From NCBI RefSeq assembly GCF_018829635.1, contig NZ_JAHKKG010000006.1, forward strand, positions 124,001 through 188,000: DNA of 64,000 bases, written 5' to 3'. The stretch comes from Paractinoplanes bogorensis (GTDB lineage Bacteria; Actinomycetota; Actinomycetes; Mycobacteriales; Micromonosporaceae). A program made the position numbers and the translations under genes. The notes under the pieces were generated by a model, which did no database searches, was not told the DNA's origin, and saw only the letters and a program-made list of their open reading frames with translations. Below are positions 1 to 8,096 of the stretch, piece by piece. Every line of letters begins with the position of its first letter. Within the stretch, counting starts at the first letter, position 1.

Positions 1-552
1 CAGGAGGGGAACGACGACACCGCGATGGTGCTCGACATCTCGGACGTGCCGCCGATGGCCGGCTCGCCCGCCCTGGGCCGGGTGTGGATCTCCGGATGGG
101 CCACCCTACTCGAAGGTGACGAGGCTCGATCGGCCGCGCTCGATTACGCCGAGGTCGACGCCTCGGGCGACCTGCTCGACGTCGGCGACGGCCAGGTGCT
201 GCACTCGATGTACGTCGCCGAGGTGCGCTACGAGCGCAACGAGAAGCTGAGCGACGTCGACGTGGACGAGTTCGCCGAGGCCACGCCCGACCCGCTCTGC
301 CGCATCGAGTTCGACCTGATCGCCGACCTGCTGGACCACCACGAGGCCGAGATGAGCGCCTACGTACGCCGGCAGCTGGGCAAGAAGTTCCAGCCGGTGG
401 CCGAGCCGCGGGTCGTCCGGATGGACCGCTACGGCTTCATGGTCCGCCTCGACGACAAGCTGGCCCGGCTCGCCTTCCCCCGCCCGGTCACCGACCGCCA
501 CGACCTGGCCCACCTGCTGCACCCGGTGCTCTGCCACCGCTGCACCGACTGA
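1..552 (+). CDS. DUF2470-domain protein, 5'-truncated by the window edge
   Basis: The reading frame is open from base 1 and stops with TGA at 550-552. An ATG occurs at 25, but the frame continues upstream without a stop, so the true start probably lies outside the window. The C-terminal part resembles the DUF2470 (HugZ-like C-terminal) module: a helical segment (residues about 95-130 from the ATG) followed by a strand-rich stretch with MDRYGFMV and an ending that includes HDLAHLLHPVLCHRC. DUF2470 proteins in actinomycetes usually exceed 220 residues, while 175-184 are visible here. The family is associated with haem or flavin-related functions, but no specific reaction can be assigned. It converges on the TetR gene downstream. 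Confidence 0.6.
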   Translation, partial: QEGNDDTAMVLDISDVPPMAGSPALGRVWISGWATLLEGDEARSAALDYAEVDASGDLLDVGDGQVLHSMYVAEVRYERNEKLSDVDVDEFAEATPDPLCRIEFDLIADLLDHHEAEMSAYVRRQLGKKFQPVAEPRVVRMDRYGFMVRLDDKLARLAFPRPVTDRHDLAHLLHPVLCHRCTD

Positions 553-574
553 GCCCGAGCCTGATCTCGAGTCA

Positions 575-605
575 CCAGCCCTACCCCGCCCACCCAGGGG
601 GCTGG
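575..605. terminator. weak hairpin between convergent genes
   Basis: CCAGCCC (575-581) pairs with GGGCTGG (599-605) across a 17-base loop. It sits between the DUF2470 gene (+) and the TetR gene (-). There is no T-run, so it is a modest candidate for transcription termination. Confidence 0.35.
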
Positions 606-666
606 CCAAAAATACGCCGGCCAAAACGGGCGAACTGACTTATCCACAAGTGACGTGCGAGACAGT

Positions 667-1278
667 TCAGTCCGCTTTGAACACCTCGGGCATCGGCTCG
701 GTCAGGAAGCGCTGCACGTTGGGGCCGATCGCCGCCGCGATGACGTCGGCGTCGGCGCTGGCCAGCGGCTCGAGCTTCAGCACGTAGCGGGCCACCATGA
801 TGCCCGCGATCTGCGTGGCCACCAGTGACGACCGCATCGCCGCCTCGTCCGGGTCGAGCACGAGCTCGCTCACGGCCCGGCGCAGGACCTGGGTGACCAC
901 GAACTCGCGCAGCAGCCGCGCCGTCCATTCATTGCTCAGCGCCGAGCGGAAGACGGCCAGTGCGGCCGTGCCGGCGGGTGAGTCCCACACGCCGATCGCC
1001 ATCCGTACCAGCCGCTCACCGGCCTGCTCGCGAGGGCCGGCGAGGGCCTGGGGCACCAGTTCGGCCGGGTTGATGGGTGCGTTCATCACCGCCAGGAACA
1101 GCTTTTCCTTGGTGCCGAAATAGTGGTGCACCAGGGCCGGGTCGACCTGGGCGGCGCCGGCGATGGACCGGATGGACGCGTTGTCGTAGCCCTTTTCGGC
1201 GAAGGCGAGCCGGGCCGCGTCCAGGATGGACTCGCGCGTGTCCTGGTTGCCGGGACGCCGCCCGCTGCGCCTTGCCAA
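667..1278 (-). CDS. TetR-family transcriptional regulator
   Basis: This 203-residue protein has a classical TetR N-terminal helix-turn-helix. Residues about 15-62 contain RESILDAARLAFAEKGYDN, then ASIRSIAGAAQVDPALVHHYF and GTKEKLF. The C-terminal ligand domain is of the type found in many actinobacterial exporter repressors. The start is TTG at 1278, with GGGGAA six bases upstream. It begins 12 bases after the stop of the ABC permease and is the last gene of an ATPase-permease-regulator operon. It therefore probably autoregulates that operon by binding the tandem palindromes at 2767-2798. The ligand is unknown. Confidence 0.85.
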   Translation of the reverse strand: MARRSGRRPGNQDTRESILDAARLAFAEKGYDNASIRSIAGAAQVDPALVHHYFGTKEKLFLAVMNAPINPAELVPQALAGPREQAGERLVRMAIGVWDSPAGTAALAVFRSALSNEWTARLLREFVVTQVLRRAVSELVLDPDEAAMRSSLVATQIAGIMVARYVLKLEPLASADADVIAAAIGPNVQRFLTEPMPEVFKAD

Positions 1279-1290
1279 ACCGGTTCCCCT

Positions 1291-2028
1291 TTACGGCGTA
1301 CGGCGTCGCAGGGTCGCCGCGGCCAGCACCAGCGCCACCACCGCCGCCCCCGCGACGATCACCAGGTCGCGCCACATCGTCGTGGTCGCGTCGGCCGAGC
1401 CGCCCACCTGGGCGAGCGCCTCGACCGCGTAGGTCAGCGGCAGCGCGTTGCTGATCCCCTCGAGCCAGCCCACCATCTGCGCGCGCGGCACGAACAGCCC
1501 GCACAGCAACAGTTGCGGCACGACCACCACCGGGAGGAACTGTACGGCCTGGAACTCGGTGCGGGCGAAGGCGCTGCAGAACAGGCCGAGCGCCACCCCG
1601 AGCACGGCGTTGACGACCGCGATGAGCACGACCAGTCCGGCGCTGCCGCGGGTGTCCAGGCCGAGCAGCCAGTACGCCGCACCCGTGGCCACCGCACCCT
1701 GCACCGCGGCGGCGAGACCGAACGCGATCCCATACCCGAAAAGCAGGTCGATCTTGCCCAGTGGGGTGGTGAGCAGGCGCTCCAGGGTGCCGGTGGTGCG
1801 CTCCCGGAGCATGGCGATGCTGGTCACCAGAAACATGATCACGAACGGGAAGACGCCGAGCATGATCAGCGCGATCCGGTCGAACGTGCCGCCCGCGCCG
1901 TCGTACATGAAATAGAGCAGAGCCAGGAGCAGCGCCGGTACGACGACCAGCAGCGCGACGGTCCGCCGATCGTGCCGCAGTTGCCGCAGCACCCGGCCCG
2001 CCGTGGCGAAAGTGATCCGGAGACTCAT
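1291..2028 (-). CDS. ABC-2 type exporter permease
   Basis: A 245-residue integral membrane protein with about six hydrophobic segments. It resembles DrrB/ABC-2 permeases: segment 1 near residues 24-42 (TVALLVVVPALLLALLYFM), a central FPFVIMFLVTSIAMLRERTTG region, and a last helix before the basic tail RRRTP. ERTTGTLERLLTTPL is the typical cytoplasmic coupling loop of this family. The start ATG at 2028 overlaps the ATPase stop by four bases, so the two are translationally coupled and form one exporter. The substrate (drug, lipid or peptide) cannot be told from sequence. Confidence 0.85.
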   Translation of the reverse strand: MSLRITFATAGRVLRQLRHDRRTVALLVVVPALLLALLYFMYDGAGGTFDRIALIMLGVFPFVIMFLVTSIAMLRERTTGTLERLLTTPLGKIDLLFGYGIAFGLAAAVQGAVATGAAYWLLGLDTRGSAGLVVLIAVVNAVLGVALGLFCSAFARTEFQAVQFLPVVVVPQLLLCGLFVPRAQMVGWLEGISNALPLTYAVEALAQVGGSADATTTMWRDLVIVAGAAVVALVLAAATLRRRTP

Positions 2029-2750
2029 GCCGCCACCGCCTGCTCGTTGTCGCGGATCAGTCGCAGGAAGGCCTCTTCGAGGTCGTCGGTGCCCGCCGAG
2101 GCCCGGATCGCGGCCGGGGTGTCGTCGCCGATCAGCCGGCCCTCGCGGATCAGCAGCAGCCGGTCGCAGCGCCCCGCCTCGTCCATCACGTGGCTCGAGA
2201 CCAGCAGCGCGGTGCCGCCCGCGGCCAGTTCGTGGAACCGGGCCCACAACTCGGCCCGCAGCACCGGGTCCTGCCCGACGGTCGGCTCGTCCAGCACCAG
2301 CAGGCGCGGCTCGCCGATCAGCGCGCAGGCCAGCGACGCCCGGCTGCGCTGGCCGCCGGACAGGTTGCCGACCAGCTGGGACTTCGCGGCGGCGAGCCCG
2401 ACGTCGGCGATCGCGCGGTCGGCCTCGGCCGCACCCAGGCCGCGCAGGGCGGCGAAGTAGCGGGCGTTCTCGCGTACGGAAAGGTCGGCGTAGACGCTCG
2501 GCGCCTGCGTGACGTAGCCGAGCTCACGTCGCAGCGGGGCACTGCCCGCGGGATGCCCGAGCACGGTCACGGTGCCCGACCTGACGATCTGCACGCCGAC
2601 GATGGCCCGGATCAGCGTGGTCTTGCCGCTGCCGCTGGGCCCGAGCAGGCCGGTCACGCGGCCGGCCGGGATGTCGCAGGAGATGCCGTGCAGCACGGTT
2701 CGCCTGCCGCGCTCCACGACGAGGTCACGTACCTCGATCGCGTCGTCCAT
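2025..2750 (-). CDS. ABC exporter ATP-binding protein
   Basis: A 241-residue nucleotide-binding subunit. It shows Walker A GPSGSGKTT (about residues 35-43), a Q-loop, the signature LSGGQRSRASLACAL and Walker B LLVLDEPTVGQDP. The start is ATG at 2750, preceded by GGGAGG at a good distance. An in-frame upstream ATG at 2771 lacks such a site. It is the first gene of an operon with the permease (4-base overlap) and the TetR gene. Subfamily and context match DrrA-type self-resistance or efflux ATPases. Confidence 0.88.
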   Translation of the reverse strand: MDDAIEVRDLVVERGRRTVLHGISCDIPAGRVTGLLGPSGSGKTTLIRAIVGVQIVRSGTVTVLGHPAGSAPLRRELGYVTQAPSVYADLSVRENARYFAALRGLGAAEADRAIADVGLAAAKSQLVGNLSGGQRSRASLACALIGEPRLLVLDEPTVGQDPVLRAELWARFHELAAGGTALLVSSHVMDEAGRCDRLLLIREGRLIGDDTPAAIRASAGTDDLEEAFLRLIRDNEQAVAA

Positions 2751-2763
2751 GACGCCCTCCCAA

Positions 2764-2801
2764 GAATTCATTGCCTGATGAGTTCAACGCTAGATGAATT
2801 C
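2764..2801. promoter_or_regulatory. tandem palindromic operator of the ABC/TetR operon (candidate)
   Basis: Two 16-base sites lie back to back just upstream of the ATPase gene: TTCATTGCCTGATGAG (2767-2782) and TTCAACGCTAGATGAA (2783-2798). They match at 11 of 16 positions and each has the imperfect dyad TTCA-N8-TGAR. The whole block is bracketed by GAATTCAT (2764-2771) and ATGAATTC (2794-2801). This layout suits a TetR dimer pair. The likely binder is the regulator encoded at 667-1278. Confidence 0.55.
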
Positions 2802-2815
2802 CGCGGAGAAAAGAA

Positions 2816-2851
2816 GACCCCTGTTCCCGTACGGAAACAGGGGTCTTCGGT
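2816..2851 (-). terminator. strong 36-base palindromic terminator hairpin
   Basis: GAAGACCCCTGTT (from 2816) pairs perfectly with AACAGGGGTCTTC (to 2851) around a short GTACG-containing loop. It lies 8 bases after the stop of the minus-strand Pro-rich gene and should end its transcript. It also insulates the ABC operon downstream on the same strand. Confidence 0.75.
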
Positions 2852-2859
2852 GTTGATCT

Positions 2860-5076
2860 CTAAAGGGCGAGGATGCGGTCCAGGAACTCGCGGTAACCAC
2901 GCATCGCCATCCGCATGCTCTCGGTGTCCGGCTTGCCGTTGCCGCGCAGCGGGTCGAGCTCGTCGCGCTCGGCCAGCAGGGCCTCGGTGAGCTCGTTGAC
3001 GGCATCGGTGAGCAGGTCGTGGGCCCGGGTCAGGGCGGTCTCGGGGTCGTCGACGAACTCGGCCTTCACCTCGTGCCAGGCGGCCCGGAAGTGGCGGACC
3101 GCGTCGTCGTCCCAGAACGCGATGCTGCCCGCGGCGACATCACCCGGGCGCAGCGGCTGATCCTCGGGTACCTCGTCCTCGGGGGCGGCCCGGCGGCCGC
3201 GGCGGGCCGGCTCGGACTCGTCGGCCGTCGCGTCGCCGAGGACGGCACGCCGGACGAGTCCCTCGTCCTCATCGGCGGCGGCCCGGCGGCCGACGGTGTC
3301 CTCCTGGCGGCCGACGGTGTCCTCTTCGGCCGTGCGGCGGACGGGCGCGGCGTCCTCGAGGCTGGCTGAGCGGCGCGGGGCCGGGGTGAGGTCGGCCGGT
3401 TCGTCGTCCGGCTCGCCGCCGAACGTGATGTTGACCCGGCCCGCCGGCGTCTCGGCCTTCTGCTCGGCCTTCTGCTCGGCCTTTTCGTCGGATGGCTGCG
3501 GCTTGGCCACCGGCATCGGGATGCTGGCCGCGCCGCGTGGGGCCGGAACCCCGGAGACCGGTCCGGACGACGGGTCGGGCAGGGCCGGCGTGTAGGACGG
3601 CGGCTGCCCGTAGGACGAGCCGAAGACCGGACCCGGCGACACCGGCGAGGCCGCGCCGAAGGCCGGGCTCGGGGACACCGGGCTCGAGGAGACCGGAGAC
3701 GACGAGACGGGGGCGCCTGAGGTCGGGGGAGCCGACGTCGGGCCGACGACCGGGTGGGTCGAGGTCGGCACCGAGGCCCAGCCGGCGGCGGCGCGACGGG
3801 CATCGAGGTCGTCCGGGGCGGCGCGGCGCCCGGTGGACTCGGCGGTCTCGGCCCCCGAGATCGGCGTCACCGGTCCGGCGTCGGAGGTCGGGATACCGGG
3901 AAGGCCGGCCCGTCCGTTCATGTCATCACGCCCGTTCTCGTCTCGCGCCGCCGCGTCGTCCGGCAGCGCCCGCCCGTTGGTCTCGCCGTGCCCGTGCCCG
4001 TTGAGGCCCGGCCGGGGCTCGGGTGTGTTGCGCCCGCCGAACAAGAACCGGTTGTTGCGCCCGCCCAAGCCGAATCCTCCGAAGTCGCGGTCCCAGGGAT
4101 TGCCCCGCCCGGACTCTACGGGCGACGACTCCTCGCGCTCGCCGGCCGCGGCCCGTGAGTGATCAGAATCGCGATCCCGGTCGTCGGCGCGGGGGCCGGT
4201 CGCGGGCGGTCCGCTGATCGGGCCGTTGAGCGGGTCGTGGATCGAACCGGGTGGGCCGCTGATCGGCTGCGGGGGGCCGCTGACCGGGGTGGGCGGGCTG
4301 CTCGCGGGGTCGGCCGAGGTGTGGCGCGGGCCGGTGGTGCGGGCGGCGTCGGCCGTCGGGTCGTTGCCGCCGAGGGGCGAGTTGCCGCCCAGGGGTGTGT
4401 TGCCGCCGAACGGTGCGTCGCCGCCGCGGGAGGCTGGGCCGTCGGCCTGTCGTCCTCCGCCGGTGCTGGGCTGGGCGCCCGGTCCCGGAAGGCCGCCGGA
4501 GTTGCCGGGGCCGGGAGTGCCAGGGCCCGGAGTGCCGGTCGGCTTGGGGCCGTCGAAGGAGTGTCCGCCCGGCTCGCCGGTGCCGTGCGCGGCCGAGGCG
4601 AAGGGGGTCATCAGCCCGGGCGTGCCGGCGCCCGTTCCCGTGCCTGTTCCCGTGTTCGTGCCCGGCCCGGGCACGGTCGATCGGCCGAGCGGCGTTGCGA
4701 TGCCGGGCTGTCCGAAGGGAGCCGGGCTGCCGGGCCGGCCGACGGGCGCTACGCCGGGCCGGCTGAGCGGGGCCGGGCCGCCGGGCTGGGCGAAGGGTGC
4801 CGAGCCGCCGGCCCGTCCGGTGAACGGGGGGCTGCTCGCCTGACCCGGATAGGGCTGACCGTTGTCCGGAGGTGCGCTGACCGAGCCGTCGACCGCCGCA
4901 CCCTCCGGGACCCGACGCGAACCGAGCGCCACCATCTCGGTTTCACCCGAAAGGGTGCCGGACATGGCGGACGAATCGGGCGTAGCGACCTCGTCCTCAC
5001 CGTCGCGGTGCACCGGCCAGAATCGGGCCAGCCCACGCGTCGACCGAGCATTGTCGGGGTTGGACGTCGGCTCCAT
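2860..5076 (-). CDS. large Pro/Gly-rich protein with conserved C-terminal domain
   Basis: A 738-residue protein from ATG 5076, which has GGGAG about ten bases upstream. Residues about 60-640 are low complexity, dominated by Pro, Gly, Ser, Thr and Ala, with local repeats such as LGGN-type units, SSPVSSSPVS and EQKAEQKAE. The last 90 residues form a compact helical domain starting AGSIAFWDDDAVRHFRAAW and ending YREFLDRILAL. I recognise this domain from other actinobacterial hypothetical proteins, often ones with disordered N-termini. No signal peptide or membrane helix is evident, so it is probably cytoplasmic. The function is unknown. It diverges from hisI and ends in the strong hairpin at 2816-2851. 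Confidence 0.7.
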   Translation of the reverse strand: MEPTSNPDNARSTRGLARFWPVHRDGEDEVATPDSSAMSGTLSGETEMVALGSRRVPEGAAVDGSVSAPPDNGQPYPGQASSPPFTGRAGGSAPFAQPGGPAPLSRPGVAPVGRPGSPAPFGQPGIATPLGRSTVPGPGTNTGTGTGTGAGTPGLMTPFASAAHGTGEPGGHSFDGPKPTGTPGPGTPGPGNSGGLPGPGAQPSTGGGRQADGPASRGGDAPFGGNTPLGGNSPLGGNDPTADAARTTGPRHTSADPASSPPTPVSGPPQPISGPPGSIHDPLNGPISGPPATGPRADDRDRDSDHSRAAAGEREESSPVESGRGNPWDRDFGGFGLGGRNNRFLFGGRNTPEPRPGLNGHGHGETNGRALPDDAAARDENGRDDMNGRAGLPGIPTSDAGPVTPISGAETAESTGRRAAPDDLDARRAAAGWASVPTSTHPVVGPTSAPPTSGAPVSSSPVSSSPVSPSPAFGAASPVSPGPVFGSSYGQPPSYTPALPDPSSGPVSGVPAPRGAASIPMPVAKPQPSDEKAEQKAEQKAETPAGRVNITFGGEPDDEPADLTPAPRRSASLEDAAPVRRTAEEDTVGRQEDTVGRRAAADEDEGLVRRAVLGDATADESEPARRGRRAAPEDEVPEDQPLRPGDVAAGSIAFWDDDAVRHFRAAWHEVKAEFVDDPETALTRAHDLLTDAVNELTEALLAERDELDPLRGNGKPDTESMRMAMRGYREFLDRILAL

Positions 5077-5219
5077 CGGTTTGAGACTCCCGTCGCTCCG
5101 GCTCCGCCACCCGCGGACTCGAGCTGCGGTAACCCTCTCGGGAGGCGGCTGTGAACACCCCTGGCTGGGTGCAGCGCAGGACGACGGTACCCGCCCCGCC
5201 TTCAACTGGCATCCCCCGT

Positions 5220-5313
5220 GCCCGGATCGTGAGCCGCGCGTCGGCACCCCGACAGAGGCCGCGTTCGGAACTGGGCTCGTCCGTCTGGGCCCGGATCGTG
5301 AGCCGCGCGTCGG
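5220..5313. repeat. 25-base direct repeat, two copies 69 bases apart
   Basis: The 25-base stretch starting GCCCGGATCGTGAGCC and ending CGCGTCGG is exact at 5220-5244 and 5289-5313. Both copies are followed by a short CCCGACA-like tail. The repeats fill the divergent region between the Pro-rich gene and hisI. They could be a recent duplication or paired regulator sites. Confidence 0.6.
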
Positions 5314-5340
5314 TGACCCGACAAGCCCGCTGTGGATAAT
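5313..5340 (+). promoter_or_regulatory. hisI promoter giving a leaderless mRNA (candidate)
   Basis: GTGACC (5313-5318) and GATAAT (5335-5340) are spaced by 16 bases. The GTG start of hisI lies seven bases after the -10 box, exactly where transcription should begin. No Shine-Dalgarno sequence is present, which fits leaderless translation. Confidence 0.5.
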
Positions 5341-5347
5341 CAGTCGC

Positions 5348-5719
5348 GTGGCAGTCAAGACCGACCTGGACCCGGCTATCGCCGGGCGGCTCAAGCGGAA
5401 CTCGGACGGGCTCGTGGCGGCGATCGTGCGTGAGCACGGTTCCGGCGACGTGCTGATGCTCGCCTGGATGGACGACGAGGCGCTGCATCGCACGCTGACC
5501 ACCGGCCGGGCGACGTACTGGTCCCGCAGCCGCGGGGAGTACTGGGTGAAGGGCGCCACCTCCGGCCACTTCCAATACGTGCACGACGTCGCGCTCGACT
5601 GTGACGGTGACGCGCTGCTCGTGACCGTCGAGCAGGTCGGCGCGGCCTGCCACACCGGCGAGCACACCTGCTTCCACAACGAGCTGCCCGTGACGAGGCC
5701 GGAAGGGGTCACCCCGTGA
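5348..5719 (+). CDS. hisI: phosphoribosyl-AMP cyclohydrolase
   Basis: A 123-residue HisI that opens the ring of phosphoribosyl-AMP in histidine synthesis. Typical motifs are VLMLAWMDDEAL (about residues 33-44), TGRATYWSRSRGEYWVKGA and the metal-binding segment LDCDGDALL followed by ACHTGEHTCF, which carries the conserved cysteines and histidines. Length is normal for the single-domain enzyme, with no HisE fusion. The start is GTG at 5348, chosen because the family begins shortly before LDPAIAGRLKR and because a -10 box sits just upstream. The stop overlaps the trpE start by four bases, so histidine and tryptophan genes are coupled here. Confidence 0.93.
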   Translation: MAVKTDLDPAIAGRLKRNSDGLVAAIVREHGSGDVLMLAWMDDEALHRTLTTGRATYWSRSRGEYWVKGATSGHFQYVHDVALDCDGDALLVTVEQVGAACHTGEHTCFHNELPVTRPEGVTP

Positions 5720-7248
5720 CCAGCGGAGCCGTGTTCCCCAGCGAGGCCGACTTCCTGCGGCAGCGGCGCCGGGTGGTGCCGGTCACCCGCAAGCTGCTGG
5801 CCGACGGCGAGACACCGGTGGGTGTCTACACCAAACTGGCCGGCGGGCCGGGCACCTTCCTGCTCGAGTCGGCCGAGCAGGGCGCCGGGCCGTCGGGCGC
5901 GGCCTGGTCGCGTTACTCGTTCGTCGGTGTGCGCAGCGCGGCGACCCTGGTCGAGCGGGACGGCCAGGCCTCCTGGCTGGGCACCCCGCCCGCGGGTGTA
6001 CCGCTCGACGGCGACCCGGTGGTGGCGCTGCGCGAGACGGTGGCCGCGCTGGCCGACGGTCCGGCCGCGGGCGACCTGCCGCCGCTGACCGGCGGCATGG
6101 TCGGCTATCTCAGCTATGACCTCGTACGCCGTTTCGAACGCCTCCCCTCGTCCGCGAACGACGACCTGACCCTCCCCGAGCTCGGCATGATGCTCGCCAC
6201 CGACCTGGTGGTGCTGGACCACTACGACGGCTCGGCCATCCTGGTCGCCAACGCCGTGCTGGCCGACGACGCCGACGACCGGGCCAAGCTCGCGGCCTAT
6301 CACAACGCGGTCGGCCGGCTCGACGCGATGACCACCGCGCTGTCCCGGCCCACCCCGCCGATGATCTCCACCGTGGAGCGCCGGCCGGCCGGTGAGCCGG
6401 TGAGCCGAACCGCCCCGGGCGAATATCAGAAGGCGGTCGAGGAGGCCAAGGAGGCGATCCGGGCCGGCGAGTGCTTCCAGATCGTGGTGGCCCAGCGTTT
6501 CGAGCGGCCGACCGACGCCGACCCGCTCGACGTCTACCGCGTGCTGCGGGCGACCAACCCCAGCCCGTACATGTATCTGCTGCGTTTCGACGACTTCGAC
6601 ATCGTCGGCTCGTCGCCCGAGGCGCATCTGAAGGTCAGCGCCGACGACCAGGGCACCCGCCGTGCTCTGCTGCACCCCATCGCCGGTACGCGGTGGCGGG
6701 GCGCGACGCCCGAGCAGGACAACGCGCTCGCGGCCGAACTGCTGGCCGACCCCAAGGAACGTTCCGAGCACGTCATGCTGGTCGACCTGGGCCGCAACGA
6801 CCTGGGCCGGGTGTGCCGGGCCGGTTCGGTCGAGGTGCCGGAGTTCGCGCGCATCGAGCGTTACAGCCACGTCATGCACATCGTGTCGACGGTGACCGGC
6901 GAGCTGCGCGACGAGCAGACGGCGTTCGACGCGCTGGCCGCGACGTTCCCGGCGGGCACGCTGTCGGGTGCGCCCAAGGTCCGCGCGATGGAGATCATCG
7001 AGTCGCTGGAGCCGACCCGCCGCGGCCTGTACGGCGGCACCGTCGGCTACTTCGGCTTCGCCGGCGACATGGACATGGCGATCGCCATCCGCACCGCACT
7101 CCTCAAGGACGGTGTGGCCTACGTGGGCGCCGGCGCCGGCATCGTGGCCGACTCCGACCCGGCCGCCGAGGAGCAGGAGACCCGCAACAAGGCGGCCGCG
7201 GTCCTGGCCGCGATCGCTTCGGCGGAAACCCTGCGCGCCGCCCGATGA
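5716..7248 (+). CDS. trpE: anthranilate synthase component I
   Basis: A 510-residue TrpE, which converts chorismate plus ammonia (from a glutaminase partner not present here) to anthranilate. The N-terminal domain has FLLESAEQ, containing the LLES motif used for tryptophan feedback binding. The C-terminal chorismate-binding domain shows GECFQIVVAQRFERP, HPIAGTRWRG, DLGRNDLGRVCRAGSVEVP and PAGTLSGAPKVRAMEIIE. The start GTG overlaps the hisI stop. The downstream membrane-protein gene overlaps its own stop, so three genes are coupled. trpD and trpG are absent from this window. Confidence 0.95.
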   Translation: MTSGAVFPSEADFLRQRRRVVPVTRKLLADGETPVGVYTKLAGGPGTFLLESAEQGAGPSGAAWSRYSFVGVRSAATLVERDGQASWLGTPPAGVPLDGDPVVALRETVAALADGPAAGDLPPLTGGMVGYLSYDLVRRFERLPSSANDDLTLPELGMMLATDLVVLDHYDGSAILVANAVLADDADDRAKLAAYHNAVGRLDAMTTALSRPTPPMISTVERRPAGEPVSRTAPGEYQKAVEEAKEAIRAGECFQIVVAQRFERPTDADPLDVYRVLRATNPSPYMYLLRFDDFDIVGSSPEAHLKVSADDQGTRRALLHPIAGTRWRGATPEQDNALAAELLADPKERSEHVMLVDLGRNDLGRVCRAGSVEVPEFARIERYSHVMHIVSTVTGELRDEQTAFDALAATFPAGTLSGAPKVRAMEIIESLEPTRRGLYGGTVGYFGFAGDMDMAIAIRTALLKDGVAYVGAGAGIVADSDPAAEEQETRNKAAAVLAAIASAETLRAAR

Positions 7249-7793
7249 CAAGCCGCCGGCCTTATCTGATGTCTCTGCTGGCCTGCCTGGCCGGGGCCGG
7301 ACTGGCGATCTACGGCGCGACCCGCACGTGGTCGGTGCTGGTCGTCGAGCGCCCCGGACTATCCGACCTGCGCACGGCCCGGACCGGCGCCGAGGTCGCC
7401 CCGTGGGCGATCGGGCTGGCCCTGGTCGGTCTGGCCGGCGCCGGCGCGCTGCTGGCCACCAGCGGGCGTCTGCGGCGTGGGCTGGGGGTTCTCCTCGCGC
7501 TGGCCGGAGCCGGTATCGCGGTGAGCGCGATCATCGGCCGCGCCGGCCTGGAGACGGGCGACGCGGGTGCCGGGGGCACCCTGTGGCCGATCGTCTGCGC
7601 GGCCGGCGGGGTGGCGGTTGCCTGGGGCGGCCTGACCGCGGCCCGCCTGGGTCATCTGTGGCCGGCGATGTCCGCCCGTTACGAGCGCAAGCCCGCCGCC
7701 GTAGCTCCGGCGGCTCCGATTGACACCAACAAGCCGGTGGAGAGCCGCACGGCCTGGGACTCGCTCGACCGGGGCGACGACCCGACCGTCTGA
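7245..7793 (+). CDS. Trp-region conserved membrane protein (TIGR02234-like)
   Basis: A 182-residue protein with four hydrophobic segments (about residues 8-25, 53-72, 79-97 and 112-132) and a hydrophilic C-tail ending in DDPTV. Its size, topology and place directly after trpE match the Trp-associated membrane protein family found in actinobacterial trp operons. The biochemical role of that family is not known. ATG at 7245 overlaps the trpE stop by four bases. It converges with the small minus-strand gene at 7797, with only three bases between the stops. Confidence 0.8.
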   Translation: MTSRRPYLMSLLACLAGAGLAIYGATRTWSVLVVERPGLSDLRTARTGAEVAPWAIGLALVGLAGAGALLATSGRLRRGLGVLLALAGAGIAVSAIIGRAGLETGDAGAGGTLWPIVCAAGGVAVAWGGLTAARLGHLWPAMSARYERKPAAVAPAAPIDTNKPVESRTAWDSLDRGDDPTV

Positions 7794-7796
7794 GCG

Positions 7797-8096
7797 CTAC
7801 CGCGTACGGGAGGCGGTCTTGGCCAGGCGGCGGCGGGTTGCTGGGCGGGCGGCGACCAGGGCGGCCACCTCGCGGGTCAGTTCGGCTCGGGCCTCGTGAC
7901 GGGCGCGGTCTTCCAGGGTCGCGGCCCACGCGTTGTCGCGCGCGGTGCGCATGCCCGCGTCACCGACGAGACGGCGCTGGACGCCGGCCACTAGGTCGGC
8001 CGCGGCCGACACGACGGCGCGGGAAGCGTTGACGAAGCCGGCGGGAAGGGCCGGCTCGATCGGAGCGGTCCGGATGGCGGCCACGGGAAACTCCAC
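7797..8096 (-). CDS. 99-residue hypothetical protein inside the trp region
   Basis: A small alanine- and arginine-rich, mostly helical protein. It begins (GTG) EFPVAAIRTAPIEPALP and carries the charged helix segment EDRARHEARAELTREVAA, then a basic C-terminus. I chose GTG at 8096 because coding character starts there; longer versions to 8423 run into the divergent promoter region. No Shine-Dalgarno is evident. The family is unknown to me. The gene interrupts the trp genes on the opposite strand, and its 5' region faces trpC. Confidence 0.55.
   Translation of the reverse strand: MEFPVAAIRTAPIEPALPAGFVNASRAVVSAAADLVAGVQRRLVGDAGMRTARDNAWAATLEDRARHEARAELTREVAALVAARPATRRRLAKTASRTR

Noticed and set aside
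2860..7251. One continuous minus-strand reading frame of 1463 codons
   Set aside because: Only the part to 5076 is coding. The rest is antisense to hisI and trpE, whose protein motifs are unambiguous.
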